DNA of 64,000 nt from an uncultured bacterium. Its GTDB lineage: Bacteria > Bacillota > Negativicutes > Acidaminococcales > Acidaminococcaceae. Below, piece after piece: positions 15,259 through 22,907 of this stretch (positions are counted from its first letter, which is position 1; each line of letters opens with the position of its first letter). The stretch spans positions 124,001 through 188,000 of the forward strand of contig CAJMQS010000001.1 of NCBI GenBank assembly GCA_905215645.1, written 5' to 3'. A model generated the notes under the pieces. The model was not told the origin of the DNA. It did no database searches and saw only the letters and a list, made by a program, of their open reading frames with translations. A program made the translations under genes and the position numbers.

Positions 15259-15731
15259 TTCTGGACAGGCTCCTTTGTTTGCTCCATACCCCAGGCCTGG
15301 ATTTCTTTTTCCAGGACGGCCACGAAGGTCTTGGGAGGGATGGGGCTGAATTCTTCTTTGATCTTTTTCTTTTCCAGGCTCTTCCCTTTCCGGGTCAGCA
15401 CCTGGATCTGGTTGATCCGGTAGGTATGGTCTTTTTCATTGATTTCTACCGTCATGAGGCATTCTTTGGCCGAATCGGCCTCTTTCAGTTCTTTTTCATA
15501 CAGATGGTCCAGCAGGCGGATGAAAGAAGGGTTCTTCAATACCGCCCGGGCAGAAGCCTGGGTCAGGGACAGATTCCGGGAATCCCGCCGGAACGAGGCC
15601 AGGTCCGTATAATAGGAGCCGGAAGTGTTTTCTCCCAGAAGGCTCCATTCGGTGGGTTTGGCAGCCAGCGCTTCTCCGGTGCCCCACAGGGTCAGGCAGG
15701 AAAAAGCCAAGGCCAGCAGTTGTTTTTTCAT
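15255..15731 (-). CDS. Exported protein, surface-adhesin-protein-E-like
   Basis: A 158-residue protein with a signal peptide (MKKQLLALAFSCLTLWG then GEALA-AK). The mature part begins with W-x-LLG and has YYTDLASFRRDSRNLSL, a pattern seen in the surface-adhesin protein E domain family of Negativicutes and Proteobacteria. The C-terminal half is lysine-rich. Function is unknown; periplasmic or outer-membrane-associated. First gene of a three-gene operon with dut and a hypothetical protein, behind its own promoter. Confidence 0.7.
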   Translation of the reverse strand: MKKQLLALAFSCLTLWGTGEALAAKPTEWSLLGENTSGSYYTDLASFRRDSRNLSLTQASARAVLKNPSFIRLLDHLYEKELKEADSAKECLMTVEINEKDHTYRINQIQVLTRKGKSLEKKKIKEEFSPIPPKTFVAVLEKEIQAWGMEQTKEPVQK

Positions 15732-15765
15732 AGGCCCACTCCTTCACATTTTTTCATCTCTTCAT

Positions 15766-15792
15766 ATTATAAAATCCCCCGGGACAAGTCAA
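15766..15792 (-). promoter_or_regulatory. Promoter of the exported protein-dut operon
   Basis: Minus strand TTGACT (15792-15787) and TATAAT (15771-15766) are 15 bp apart; using the overlapping TAATAT two bases on gives 17 bp. Confidence 0.55.
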
Positions 15793-15799
15793 GGGCCTG

Positions 15800-16069
15800 T
15801 CACCGTTCTTTATCTTCCAGGATGGCACGGGCCCGTGCTGCATATTTTTCTTCCACGTCGATGTAATACAGGTCCCGGTCGATCTTTCCCCGGGGCCCGA
15901 AATCCCGGATATCCAGCTTGGCTCCGCAGCCGCAGGCAGGTGCCTCACTGGGCAGAGACGTGGAGGCAAAGGGGATTCCTGCTTCCTTCAGCCTTGCCTT
16001 GGCTTTTTGCCAGTCTTCTTTGCAGCCTTTTTCTTTGTAGACGGTGATTTTCTTGGAAAATAAGCCCAT
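15800..16069 (-). CDS. Hypothetical protein, 89 residues, cysteine cluster
   Basis: Begins MGLFSKKITVYKEKGCKEDW and contains PACGCGAKLDIRD in the middle, a possible metal or redox site. The pattern of a short strand-helix opening followed by a Cys-rich loop recalls small DUF2007-like signal-transducer proteins, but this is not certain. AAGGAGATCG precedes a doublet of ATG codons; the second gives better spacing. It follows the thiamine-phosphate-synthase-like gene by 38 bp, so it is probably cotranscribed. Confidence 0.7.
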   Translation of the reverse strand: MGLFSKKITVYKEKGCKEDWQKAKARLKEAGIPFASTSLPSEAPACGCGAKLDIRDFGPRGKIDRDLYYIDVEEKYAARARAILEDKER

Positions 16070-16107
16070 CATCGATCTCCTTCCTCAAAACACCCTTGGG
16101 ACGGCCT

Positions 16108-16683
16108 TCATGCAGTTTCCCGGATCCACCACCCCATCATCACGGCTCCGGCTGCCCCGGCTGCTTGGAGTTCTGGGAAACGTTCCGGGGTCACTCCCCC
16201 CAGGGCATAGACCGGGAGAGTGCTGTGGGCACAGACTTCCCGGAGCTGCTCCAAGCCCCGGGGCGGCAGGCCCGGCTTGCACTGGGTGGGATAGATATGG
16301 CTGAAGGTGCAGCAGGATGCCCCCAGCCGGGCCGCTTCCTGGACTTCTGCCAGGCTGTGGCAGGATGCCCCCAGTTTCCCTTGGAACTTCCAGCGCTCTT
16401 CCGGCGCCAGGGACCGCAGTACAGCCATGGGCAGCTGGAGCCCGTCCGGCTGGAGCCGGCAGGCCGCTTCCGGGAAACTGTGGAACCAGCAGGGGACCCC
16501 GGCCGCCCGGCAGCGGGCCAGGACTTCCCCGCCCAGGACCAGATAGGCTTCCAGGGACAGGTCTTTTTCCCGCAGGATCACCCCTGCCGGGCGTTTGGCC
16601 AGGATCCGGTCCAGCTGGTCCAGGAAGGGGATCCGGCACAGCCGGCGGTTGGTGATGCAGAACGCGGGGAAAACCTTAGACAT
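16108..16683 (-). CDS. Thiamine phosphate synthase-like / TenI-type protein
   Basis: A 191-residue TIM-barrel protein. It shows ThiE/TenI landmarks: CITNRRLC at the start, VILREKDL (residues near 36), GASCHSLAEVQEA, FSHIYPTQCKPG (in place of the SxIFPTxTK of ThiE) and YALGGVTPERFPEL. ThiE joins the thiazole and pyrimidine halves of thiamine; TenI relatives aromatise thiazole tautomers. The short length and altered phosphate loop make TenI-like or ThiE equally possible. It overlaps pepC by 8 bp; the other thi genes (thiW-thiM) are 8 kb away. Confidence 0.8.
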   Translation of the reverse strand: MSKVFPAFCITNRRLCRIPFLDQLDRILAKRPAGVILREKDLSLEAYLVLGGEVLARCRAAGVPCWFHSFPEAACRLQPDGLQLPMAVLRSLAPEERWKFQGKLGASCHSLAEVQEAARLGASCCTFSHIYPTQCKPGLPPRGLEQLREVCAHSTLPVYALGGVTPERFPELQAAGAAGAVMMGWWIRETA

Positions 16684-17986
16684 CTTCGTCCCAGGGGTTG
16701 ATCCGGATGGGTTCTTTCTGGAGCATGGCCCGCTGTTCCGGCGTGAAGTGGCTCCGGCGGATCACCGCTTCATAGACGAATTCCCGGAAGTATTTCTCCG
16801 AGCAGACGAAATACCCGTCCTTCCCTACCTCCTTGCCCCAGGAGTTTTCAATCTTCCACCGGGTGGGCTGGCCATTGCCGTCAAAATCCACTCCGGTAAG
16901 GAGCATGGCATGGGTGGCGGAACTGGCCCCGTATTCCAGCCGTTTCCCTTTGGGCATCTCCAGGGAGAACCCGCCCAGGAGTCTTTCCACCTGGACGCTG
17001 TCCGGGTCCCAGATGCCTTCCTTCCGGGCCCCGTAAGCCCCGGCATCACAGGCGAACCACACCGGCTCTCCGGCCTGGAGCTGGCGGATGCACAGGTCTT
17101 CCAAGGCTTCCTGGGACAGGTTCAGGGCGGCCATATCCCGGCCCACCATATTTTCCACAGCATGAAATACGATGGGGGTATCCATTTCCTTGTCCGGCGT
17201 CGGTTCGTTGATCACCGGCAGATACTCCTCCAGGGCCAGCCCTACATATTTCTCATAGAACTCCTTGGGCGTCAGGTTCCGGTCGCAGTGGTACTTCTTC
17301 TCCTTGTCCCGCCAGGCGAAATCGAAGGTCTCCACAGGGGCCCCGAAGGCGATGCACTCTGCTTTGTAGACTTCGGCCAGCATTTCCTTTTTCCGGGGAT
17401 AGGGATCTTCCCCGGCCTGGACCAATTCCCGCAGCTCCAAGGCATCTTTCCGCAGCAGCCGGTTCATGGCAGCCAGGAAACGGTCCGTATGTTCTGATTG
17501 GTAAGATTCCGGCCAGGCCGTTTGGGGCATCACCCCGTATTTTTCCACCAGATGGGCGGCTTCGCTCCAGTAGCCCCCGTCCACCATGCCCCGGAGCACG
17601 TACTGCATGCTCTGGCCCTTCACCGGTTCCCCAGCCTGCTGGATCACCATTTCCAGGAAGTTATTGGCTTTTTCCAGCTTGTCATAGAAGCTGAGGTGGT
17701 TCTGGGAAAGCTGGAACTGTTCCAGGCCGCATTTTTCCGCCACGCTTTCCCGGAGGATGTTGAGGGCCGCAAAAAGCCAGCACCGGCCGGATTTCTGCTG
17801 GGCGGTGATGCCCCGGGTCTTCACTTCCACTGCAAAAGGTCCCTGGTGGAGGGCCGCTTTCATGGGCACAAAGGCCAAGTCGGCCAGGTCGGTCTTGGCC
17901 AGGGCACTGTTCAGAGTCTGGGCTTCCCGGTCTTTTTCATAGGCAGAACGGAATTCCTGCAAAAGTGCATCGTCGATTTCTTTCAT
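16676..17986 (-). CDS. pepC: Aminopeptidase C (bleomycin hydrolase family, C1B)
   Basis: A 436-residue cytoplasmic papain-fold aminopeptidase. The catalytic cysteine is in QQKSGRCWLFAALN (near residue 69), the histidine in ATHAMLLTGVD, and the asparagine in KIENSWGKEVGKDGYF. Length and order fit PepC/E, hexameric enzymes that remove N-terminal residues and help peptide use, consistent with amino-acid fermentation. The C-terminus ends PWDEDV. It lies 45 bp after the EamA transporter gene and overlaps the next gene. Confidence 0.95.
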   Translation of the reverse strand: MKEIDDALLQEFRSAYEKDREAQTLNSALAKTDLADLAFVPMKAALHQGPFAVEVKTRGITAQQKSGRCWLFAALNILRESVAEKCGLEQFQLSQNHLSFYDKLEKANNFLEMVIQQAGEPVKGQSMQYVLRGMVDGGYWSEAAHLVEKYGVMPQTAWPESYQSEHTDRFLAAMNRLLRKDALELRELVQAGEDPYPRKKEMLAEVYKAECIAFGAPVETFDFAWRDKEKKYHCDRNLTPKEFYEKYVGLALEEYLPVINEPTPDKEMDTPIVFHAVENMVGRDMAALNLSQEALEDLCIRQLQAGEPVWFACDAGAYGARKEGIWDPDSVQVERLLGGFSLEMPKGKRLEYGASSATHAMLLTGVDFDGNGQPTRWKIENSWGKEVGKDGYFVCSEKYFREFVYEAVIRRSHFTPEQRAMLQKEPIRINPWDEDV

Positions 17987-18031
17987 AACAGTCCATTTCC
18001 TTTCTCAAAGCATGATATTTTCAAGCGAATC

Positions 18032-18952
18032 CTATTTTTTCAGGGCGATCCCAGCGCCCAGCAGCATCAGTGCCATGCCCGCTGCCATGGAAAGGGTGAT
18101 GGCCTCTCCCAGCAGCAGCCAGGCAAATACCGGGCTCAGGGCCGGTTTGATGAAATAGGTCAGGCTCCCCAGGGTGATGGAGCCATATTCCATGGCGTGG
18201 AACCAGCAGAGGACGGCGGTGAGGGTGACCCCTAGGTACAGCACCAGGACCCAGGGCAGATTGGCCCAGGTATACCCGGTCAAAAGGGAGATCCGGGCAT
18301 ACCGCGCCAGCCCATGGGCCGTCAGGAACTGGGCTGCAGCCGGCACATGGGAGAAAAGAGCGAGGGCCGTCAGCTGGAGCCCGCTCCAGAAAAAGGTCCA
18401 AGCGGTCACCGTCACACTGCCCAGGGCCGGCATCAGTTTCTTGCCTCCCACGGCATAGAGGCTGTACCCCAAGACACAGATCAAAAGGGCCAGGAGCCCT
18501 AGGGGATCCATGGTCATGTGGAAGGGATCCACCAGCACCCCGATGGCCAGTACCTGGAGGGCCAGGGCAAGGATCTCCCGCCGGGTGATGGGCGTCCCCA
18601 AAAGGAGCGCGGCCAGCACCGTGATGAAAAGCGGCGTGCTGGAAAAGATCACCGCCGTATGGCTGGCCCCCAGGACCACCGAGGCCATCTGGTACAGCGG
18701 CCCTACGATGGTGATGCCCACGAATCCCAGGAGGAAACAGAATTTCTGCTGGGCCCAAGTAATCCGGGTATGGCGGGCGGCCAGCTGTTTCCGGCTCCAG
18801 GGCAGGAGGCAGAGGCCGGCCAGGAGATACCGGGTGGCATTGGCCTGGATCCCGTTCAGGTCCCCATTGATCTTCTTCATACAGATTTCCGTCAGGCAAA
18901 AGAACAAGGCAGCCACCAGCATGCAGAGGATGGCTTCTTGGCGTTTGGTCAT
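18032..18952 (-). CDS. EamA-family (DMT) transporter
   Basis: A 306-residue inner-membrane protein with ten predicted helices in two five-helix EamA repeats, starting MTKRQEAILCMLVAALFF. Typical elements include NATRYLLAGLCLLPW in the first repeat and TLGSLTYFIKPALSPVFAWL with LGEAITLSMAAGMALML in the second. Members export amino acids or other metabolites; the substrate is unknown. The ATG at 18952 has AAGGAAGGG upstream; one at 18961 is possible. It follows the DUF4153 gene by 31 bp. Confidence 0.88.
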   Translation of the reverse strand: MTKRQEAILCMLVAALFFCLTEICMKKINGDLNGIQANATRYLLAGLCLLPWSRKQLAARHTRITWAQQKFCFLLGFVGITIVGPLYQMASVVLGASHTAVIFSSTPLFITVLAALLLGTPITRREILALALQVLAIGVLVDPFHMTMDPLGLLALLICVLGYSLYAVGGKKLMPALGSVTVTAWTFFWSGLQLTALALFSHVPAAAQFLTAHGLARYARISLLTGYTWANLPWVLVLYLGVTLTAVLCWFHAMEYGSITLGSLTYFIKPALSPVFAWLLLGEAITLSMAAGMALMLLGAGIALKK

Positions 18953-18983
18953 AGGCGGCATTCCCTTCCTTCGATTTGAGATT

Positions 18984-20618
18984 TCAGCGCTCCAGCAGGT
19001 AGCCATGGACGCTGACGGTGCTCTTCCCCTTCTGGTCATAACCGTCTCCGGTCCCCAGCAGCTGGGTAAAGAGCAGCAGCTTCCCTTCTTCCGGCTGGTA
19101 CTGGAGGTCATTTCCCTCGATCTGTCCCCCGGAGGGATATTTTTCCCGCAGCATCTGCAGGTACCCAGGGTCTATGGGCAGATCATACCCGGTATTCCCC
19201 TTTCCGGAAACATGCAGCCGGTTCTGCTGGATGACCGCTCCTTTCAGGATCACCACCCGGGAATAGCCGCCCACCGGCAGTGTCGTCAGTTCCTGGCGGT
19301 AGTTGAAATACCGGGAACCGGCACGTTTTTTTTCCTTGGGCGGCAGCGGCAGGGTGGCCAGGAACGGAGAGTCCTTGATCTGGGCCACCAAAGGATACCG
19401 CCACCGGCCGGCAGAACGGCCCAGGTACACATAGCTGCTGAGGATCCTTTCCCCGTCTTCCGGTGGGATCCCTTTGGCACTGACCAAATTCCCCTCTTGG
19501 AGCAGGTGGTTCCGGGTGATGGCTTCTTCCAGGCGCCGGAACTGGAACCAGGCGGGCAGATCCACCAGGTTCAGGGGAGTAAAGGCCAGGATCCCGCTGA
19601 GGATCCCGCACAGCAGGTACAGCTTCCGGGGCTTTTGCTTGGTGATGCCCCATGACAGGACACAAAGCCCCACGCAGGTGCAGCAAAGGGACAGATACCG
19701 GAGGCTGGTGAGCCCGTAGGCTTCCAGACGGATCCAGACGCCCCAAAGCTGGGCCGCCGCCACAGGGACCAGCAGGAGCGCCCCCCATTTCAGGATGTTC
19801 CGCACCCAGGGCAGTTCCTGTTCCGGATAGGAAAAATAGAACAGGGCATAAAAGGCCAAGGCACAGGATCCATAGGGGTTCATGACGCCCACCGGCAGGG
19901 CTCCTGCCAGCAGGCTTTTGCCCAGATAGACATAAAGGATGGCCAAGAGGAACACCGCCGCCGGCAGCAGCAGGTTCCGGCAGAGAGAAGGGTACCAGCC
20001 CGGCAGCGCCAAAGGTTCGTCTTGCCGGGGAATCTGGGCCAAAAGCACCTGCCAAGCCGCTGCCAAGGACAGGATACAGGACAGCCACAGCCATTCCAGG
20101 GACAGCTGGGGGTACAGGAGCATCTTGATCCCGGACAGGGTAAGGCCCAAAAGGACAAGGACCAGCCCTCCCAGGAGCAGGCTTTTGCCAAGAGCCAGGA
20201 GAAAGGCGGGAAAAAGCCCCTTCCTTCCATCCGGGTCATCGCAGAAAAAGAGAGTCAGGGCAGCCGACAGAGCCGCGGTGCCGCAGAGACCCATGAACAG
20301 ATAGTCGTTGAAGGAGGGAAGCTGTTCCAGGCTCCGCCAGAGCAGGAGGAAAAGCAGGAAATTGACCGCTTCCCGCCGGGGTCCGGTCCGGCCGTACCGT
20401 TCGTTGTACAGCCGCCAGGGCACGGAAAAAAGCATCACCAGCTGCCCGGCCAAGATCCCCTGGCTGGCCGCAGTCCATCTCATCCACTGTTCTCCCTGTC
20501 CCAGGACGGTGAGCCCCAGGGATACCAAAAAAATCCCCCAGCTGCCGAGAAAAGCCGTCTTGAAGCGCTGGTTCCGTTCCCAAATCTCCCGGCACCAACT
20601 GTTGATCCTGCGAAACAT
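18984..20618 (-). CDS. DUF4153 membrane protein
   Basis: A 544-residue protein with about 11 membrane helices in its first 370 residues, then a C-terminal soluble domain of about 170 residues (for example EDGERILSSYVYLGRSAGRW) that is probably extracytoplasmic. Layout and motifs fit DUF4153 proteins, whose function is unknown. GAGGAGG eight bases before the ATG at 20618 supports MFRRINSWC as the start. Grouped with a DUF3298-type exported protein upstream and EamA downstream. Confidence 0.8.
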   Translation of the reverse strand: MFRRINSWCREIWERNQRFKTAFLGSWGIFLVSLGLTVLGQGEQWMRWTAASQGILAGQLVMLFSVPWRLYNERYGRTGPRREAVNFLLFLLLWRSLEQLPSFNDYLFMGLCGTAALSAALTLFFCDDPDGRKGLFPAFLLALGKSLLLGGLVLVLLGLTLSGIKMLLYPQLSLEWLWLSCILSLAAAWQVLLAQIPRQDEPLALPGWYPSLCRNLLLPAAVFLLAILYVYLGKSLLAGALPVGVMNPYGSCALAFYALFYFSYPEQELPWVRNILKWGALLLVPVAAAQLWGVWIRLEAYGLTSLRYLSLCCTCVGLCVLSWGITKQKPRKLYLLCGILSGILAFTPLNLVDLPAWFQFRRLEEAITRNHLLQEGNLVSAKGIPPEDGERILSSYVYLGRSAGRWRYPLVAQIKDSPFLATLPLPPKEKKRAGSRYFNYRQELTTLPVGGYSRVVILKGAVIQQNRLHVSGKGNTGYDLPIDPGYLQMLREKYPSGGQIEGNDLQYQPEEGKLLLFTQLLGTGDGYDQKGKSTVSVHGYLLER

Positions 20619-20670
20619 ACGAGGTTCCTCCTCTGGTCTTTGCTGTCCTGCGGTTTCGGCCATTTTCCTT

Positions 20671-21363
20671 TTAGCCCTGTTCCTGTTGATTCTTCCGATT
20701 CAGATAATCCACCACCTGGGGGGACAGATCCACGTACAGGGTCCCCAAGGCATAGCAGCCCAGGTCATAGGGCTGGTAGATCAATTCCACCCGTCCCCCT
20801 TTTTCCAGGCAGTAATTGTCCGTCACTTCCGCATGGGTCCAGCCGATAGAATCTGTGAGGAAGGTCTTCTGCCAGGGCACCCGCTGCTTCCGGCTGTCCA
20901 GGATGGGCTGGCGCAGGACGATAAACTTGTCATCCGGGGCCAGCTTCACAAAATGGGACAGGGGCAGTTTCTTCCCATCCGCCTTGCGGTAGGTAAGCCC
21001 CTGGGTACGGGTGAAGCCATGGGCGGCCCCCATGTGATACCGGTAGTCTGCCAGGGTCAGGGACACCACGTTGTCATCTTCGTACCGCACTTTGTAGGAA
21101 AAATCTCCCTGGTAGAATTTCCCGGCCTGGTATGCTTTCTGGAAATCAGAGACATAGCGGAGGATATCCTCATTGATGGTTTTTTCGGCTTGGCTGTTTG
21201 GTACCTTGACTTCTGGGTATTCCATGGTGTAACTGACCGCTTCGGCCCGCTGTTCCTTCACTCGGGCCTGGACCGTCTCCAAAGGCAGCCCCCACAGCAG
21301 CCCCAGGCAAAGACTGACTGCCGCCGCTTTTTTCAGGGAAATGGAAAACTTGTTTTCGTGCAT
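20671..21363 (-). CDS. Exported DUF4163/DUF3298 protein (RsiV-like fold)
   Basis: A 230-residue protein with a signal peptide (MHENKFSISLKKAAAVSLCL then GLPLETVQA-R). The mature part has a DUF4163 region (YTMEYPEVKVPNSQAEKTIN) and a DUF3298 region with YHMGAAHGFTRTQGLTY and DGKKLPLSHFV. These domains occur in anti-sigma factor RsiV and in lysozyme-binding or cell-envelope proteins. No cytoplasmic anti-sigma part is present, so it is likely a periplasmic or lipid-facing protein of unknown role. GGGAGG precedes the start. Confidence 0.82.
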   Translation of the reverse strand: MHENKFSISLKKAAAVSLCLGLLWGLPLETVQARVKEQRAEAVSYTMEYPEVKVPNSQAEKTINEDILRYVSDFQKAYQAGKFYQGDFSYKVRYEDDNVVSLTLADYRYHMGAAHGFTRTQGLTYRKADGKKLPLSHFVKLAPDDKFIVLRQPILDSRKQRVPWQKTFLTDSIGWTHAEVTDNYCLEKGGRVELIYQPYDLGCYALGTLYVDLSPQVVDYLNRKNQQEQG

Positions 21364-21497
21364 AAAGATCCCTCCCTTTCTTTCTCCTTTGAGGATACCA
21401 CAGGGAAGCCGTTTCGGCAAATGGAGAGATTGCGAAAAGGCAGCCGGGGGCGTTTCCATCCAGAAACCGGCTAACGCCGAATCCTTCTTCAGCACGC

Positions 21498-21866
21498 CTA
21501 CTCCCTTACCCTTTCCCTGACTTCTTGATCGATTACAACCTGCACCCCTGAAAAATGAGTCCATATTTCTCGATTGGTGAACCTCAAGACCTTCATTCCG
21601 CAGGCCATAAGCCGTCTTGTCCGTTCTGCATCGTATGCCTTATGTGCTGGATCAAAATGCTGGCTGCCATCGATTTCCACCACCAACCGGGCTTTGGCAC
21701 AATAAAAATCTACGATGTATCCTTGGATGGGTTTTTGCCGGAGGAAACGGATGGGATAGTGCTGCAAAAATTGGAACCACAAATGGCGTTCTTCTGCTGT
21801 CATATTTTTGCGAAGCCGTCTAGCCAGTGGTTTGAGGCGTTGATCATGGGTGGTTGTGTAGTACAT
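21498..21866 (-). CDS. DUF559 protein (Vsr-like endonuclease fold)
   Basis: A 122-residue protein of the very-short-patch-repair-like DUF559 family. It shows LKPLARRLRKNMTAEERHLW, FRLRQKPIQGY-type residues (FLRQKPIQGYIVDFYC), VVEIDGSQH and VLRFTNREIW; the D in VDFYC and E in VVEIDG fit the PD-(D/E)XK catalytic centre. Function is not known; a nicking or repair role is inferred. AAAGGATC eight bases upstream selects the ATG at 21866 over two earlier ATGs. Confidence 0.88.
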   Translation of the reverse strand: MYYTTTHDQRLKPLARRLRKNMTAEERHLWFQFLQHYPIRFLRQKPIQGYIVDFYCAKARLVVEIDGSQHFDPAHKAYDAERTRRLMACGMKVLRFTNREIWTHFSGVQVVIDQEVRERVRE

Positions 21867-22343
21867 GGACGGGATCCTTTCTGCTGCAAGCATATTGGGT
21901 GGCATTTGGGATGTTGCTGTTGGTGTAAAGTCAAAGGGTTAGACTGCTGGTGATTGTCGGTGTAAGGAGATAAAGGAATACGGCACCGGGTGCTGCGGTG
22001 CCTAACCCACCACCATTGCGCGGGCGCAACGGTCCCCCGCCCTTGCAAAGGGCGGATATTGGCACGCGGGCTATGCCCTAGTGCCCAAAAACAATGAGCT
22101 GGAGTTTGCGGCTCATTGCTTTCTTTAATGGGTACAAAAAATCGACCTGGCTGATGAAACTCAACTGCTGCTCTTCACTTCATTGCTTTCTTTATCGAAG
22201 CAAGAGCCCTGCTCGCGTGCTGTATATCCGCCCTTTGCAAGGGCGGGGGACCAGCCGTTAAGCTGGTGGTGGGTTAGCAGCCTCTGGCTGCGTTTCCATT
22301 GCAATGGAAAAGGGGGATGCCGCCCACGCAGCACCCCTTCTTT
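21867..22343. other. Intergenic region of 477 bp holding a MITE-like element
   Basis: Apart from the inverted-repeat element described separately, no gene is seen. The 15-mer TCATTGCTTTCTTTA occurs twice inside it (near 22113 and 22180). Confidence 0.6.
22002..22277. mobile_element. MITE-like element of about 276 bp with long terminal inverted repeats
   Basis: The outer arms CTAACCCACCACCA (22002-22015) and TGGTGGTGGGTTAG (22264-22277) are perfect inverted repeats. After a 15-bp (left) and 11-bp (right) non-matching gap, a further 29 bp (22031-22059 and 22224-22252) are again perfectly complementary. Inside, the sequences after the arms (GCACGCGGGC and its partner near 22212) are still partly complementary. 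Each 29-bp arm also folds on itself (CCGCCCTT/AAGGGCGG). No ORF is present, so it could move only with an outside transposase. Confidence 0.65.
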
Positions 22344-22595
22344 TCACCTTTCTGCCTGTTTCTTGAAATACTGGAACAGGATCCTGCACAGTTCCTTGGC
22401 TTCCTCTTCGTTGAGGGTGATCCCCTTTCCCATCTTTTCCCGTCCTGGGGCCCATTCCCGCAGATCGAATTTGGGCTTGGTCCCATTGTAGGAAACCCGG
22501 TTGATCTCTTTCTGCCAGCCGCTTTTGCTGGTGGAAAGCACTCCCAGTTCTTCCACCAATTCGTAGCTGAAATCCGAATTATTCCTGCCTGCCAT
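22344..22595 (-). CDS. YdbC-like (PC4-family) single-strand-DNA-binding protein
   Basis: An 83-residue protein of the bacterial PC4/YdbC family: GWQKEINRVSYNGTKPKFDL then REWAPGREKMGKGITL. These small dimers bind single-stranded DNA and resemble the eukaryotic coactivator PC4. AAGGAGGA eight bases before ATG 22595 and a TATAAT-type -10 about 50 bp upstream indicate independent expression. The frame is nevertheless open all the way from the YolD-like gene upstream, so a fused product is possible. Confidence 0.85.
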   Translation of the reverse strand: MAGRNNSDFSYELVEELGVLSTSKSGWQKEINRVSYNGTKPKFDLREWAPGREKMGKGITLNEEEAKELCRILFQYFKKQAER

Positions 22596-22907
22596 TTTGC
22601 ATCCTCCTTGTTTGATTGTTTTTTGCTGTTTGGTTCCATTATAACGGAGATTCCTGTTTTGAGAACCCCCTTCCGTCATTAAATGCAAATTTTCCGTCAT
22701 TTCATCCGGTCTTTCCGGTTCCGCCACACCGGCTTCTGCTTCCCGGACCCTGGCTTCGGCCTGGCGGAGTGCTTCTTCCACCAGTTCTCCATACCCGGCA
22801 AGGGCGGCAAAAGGCGCGAACTGGGCAGCCCGCAGCTTCCGCTGCATCCGGGGATGGGCGGGGATCTCCGGGCGGGGCAGATGGAGGATATCCCCATAGC
22901 TCTTCAT
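22596..22907 (-). CDS. YolD-like partner of the Y-family polymerase, reading into the YdbC gene
   Basis: Begins MKSYGDILHLPRPEIP, then MQRKLRAAQFAPFAALAGYG, the pattern of small proteins encoded directly after Y-family polymerases in Firmicutes (YolD-like family). About 70 residues look conserved; the next 34 are low-complexity. There is no stop codon before the YdbC ATG, so 104 codons of this frame join in frame to YdbC (187 residues in all). Its ATG overlaps the polymerase stop by four bases. Role: accessory factor in translesion synthesis, inferred from context. Confidence 0.7.
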
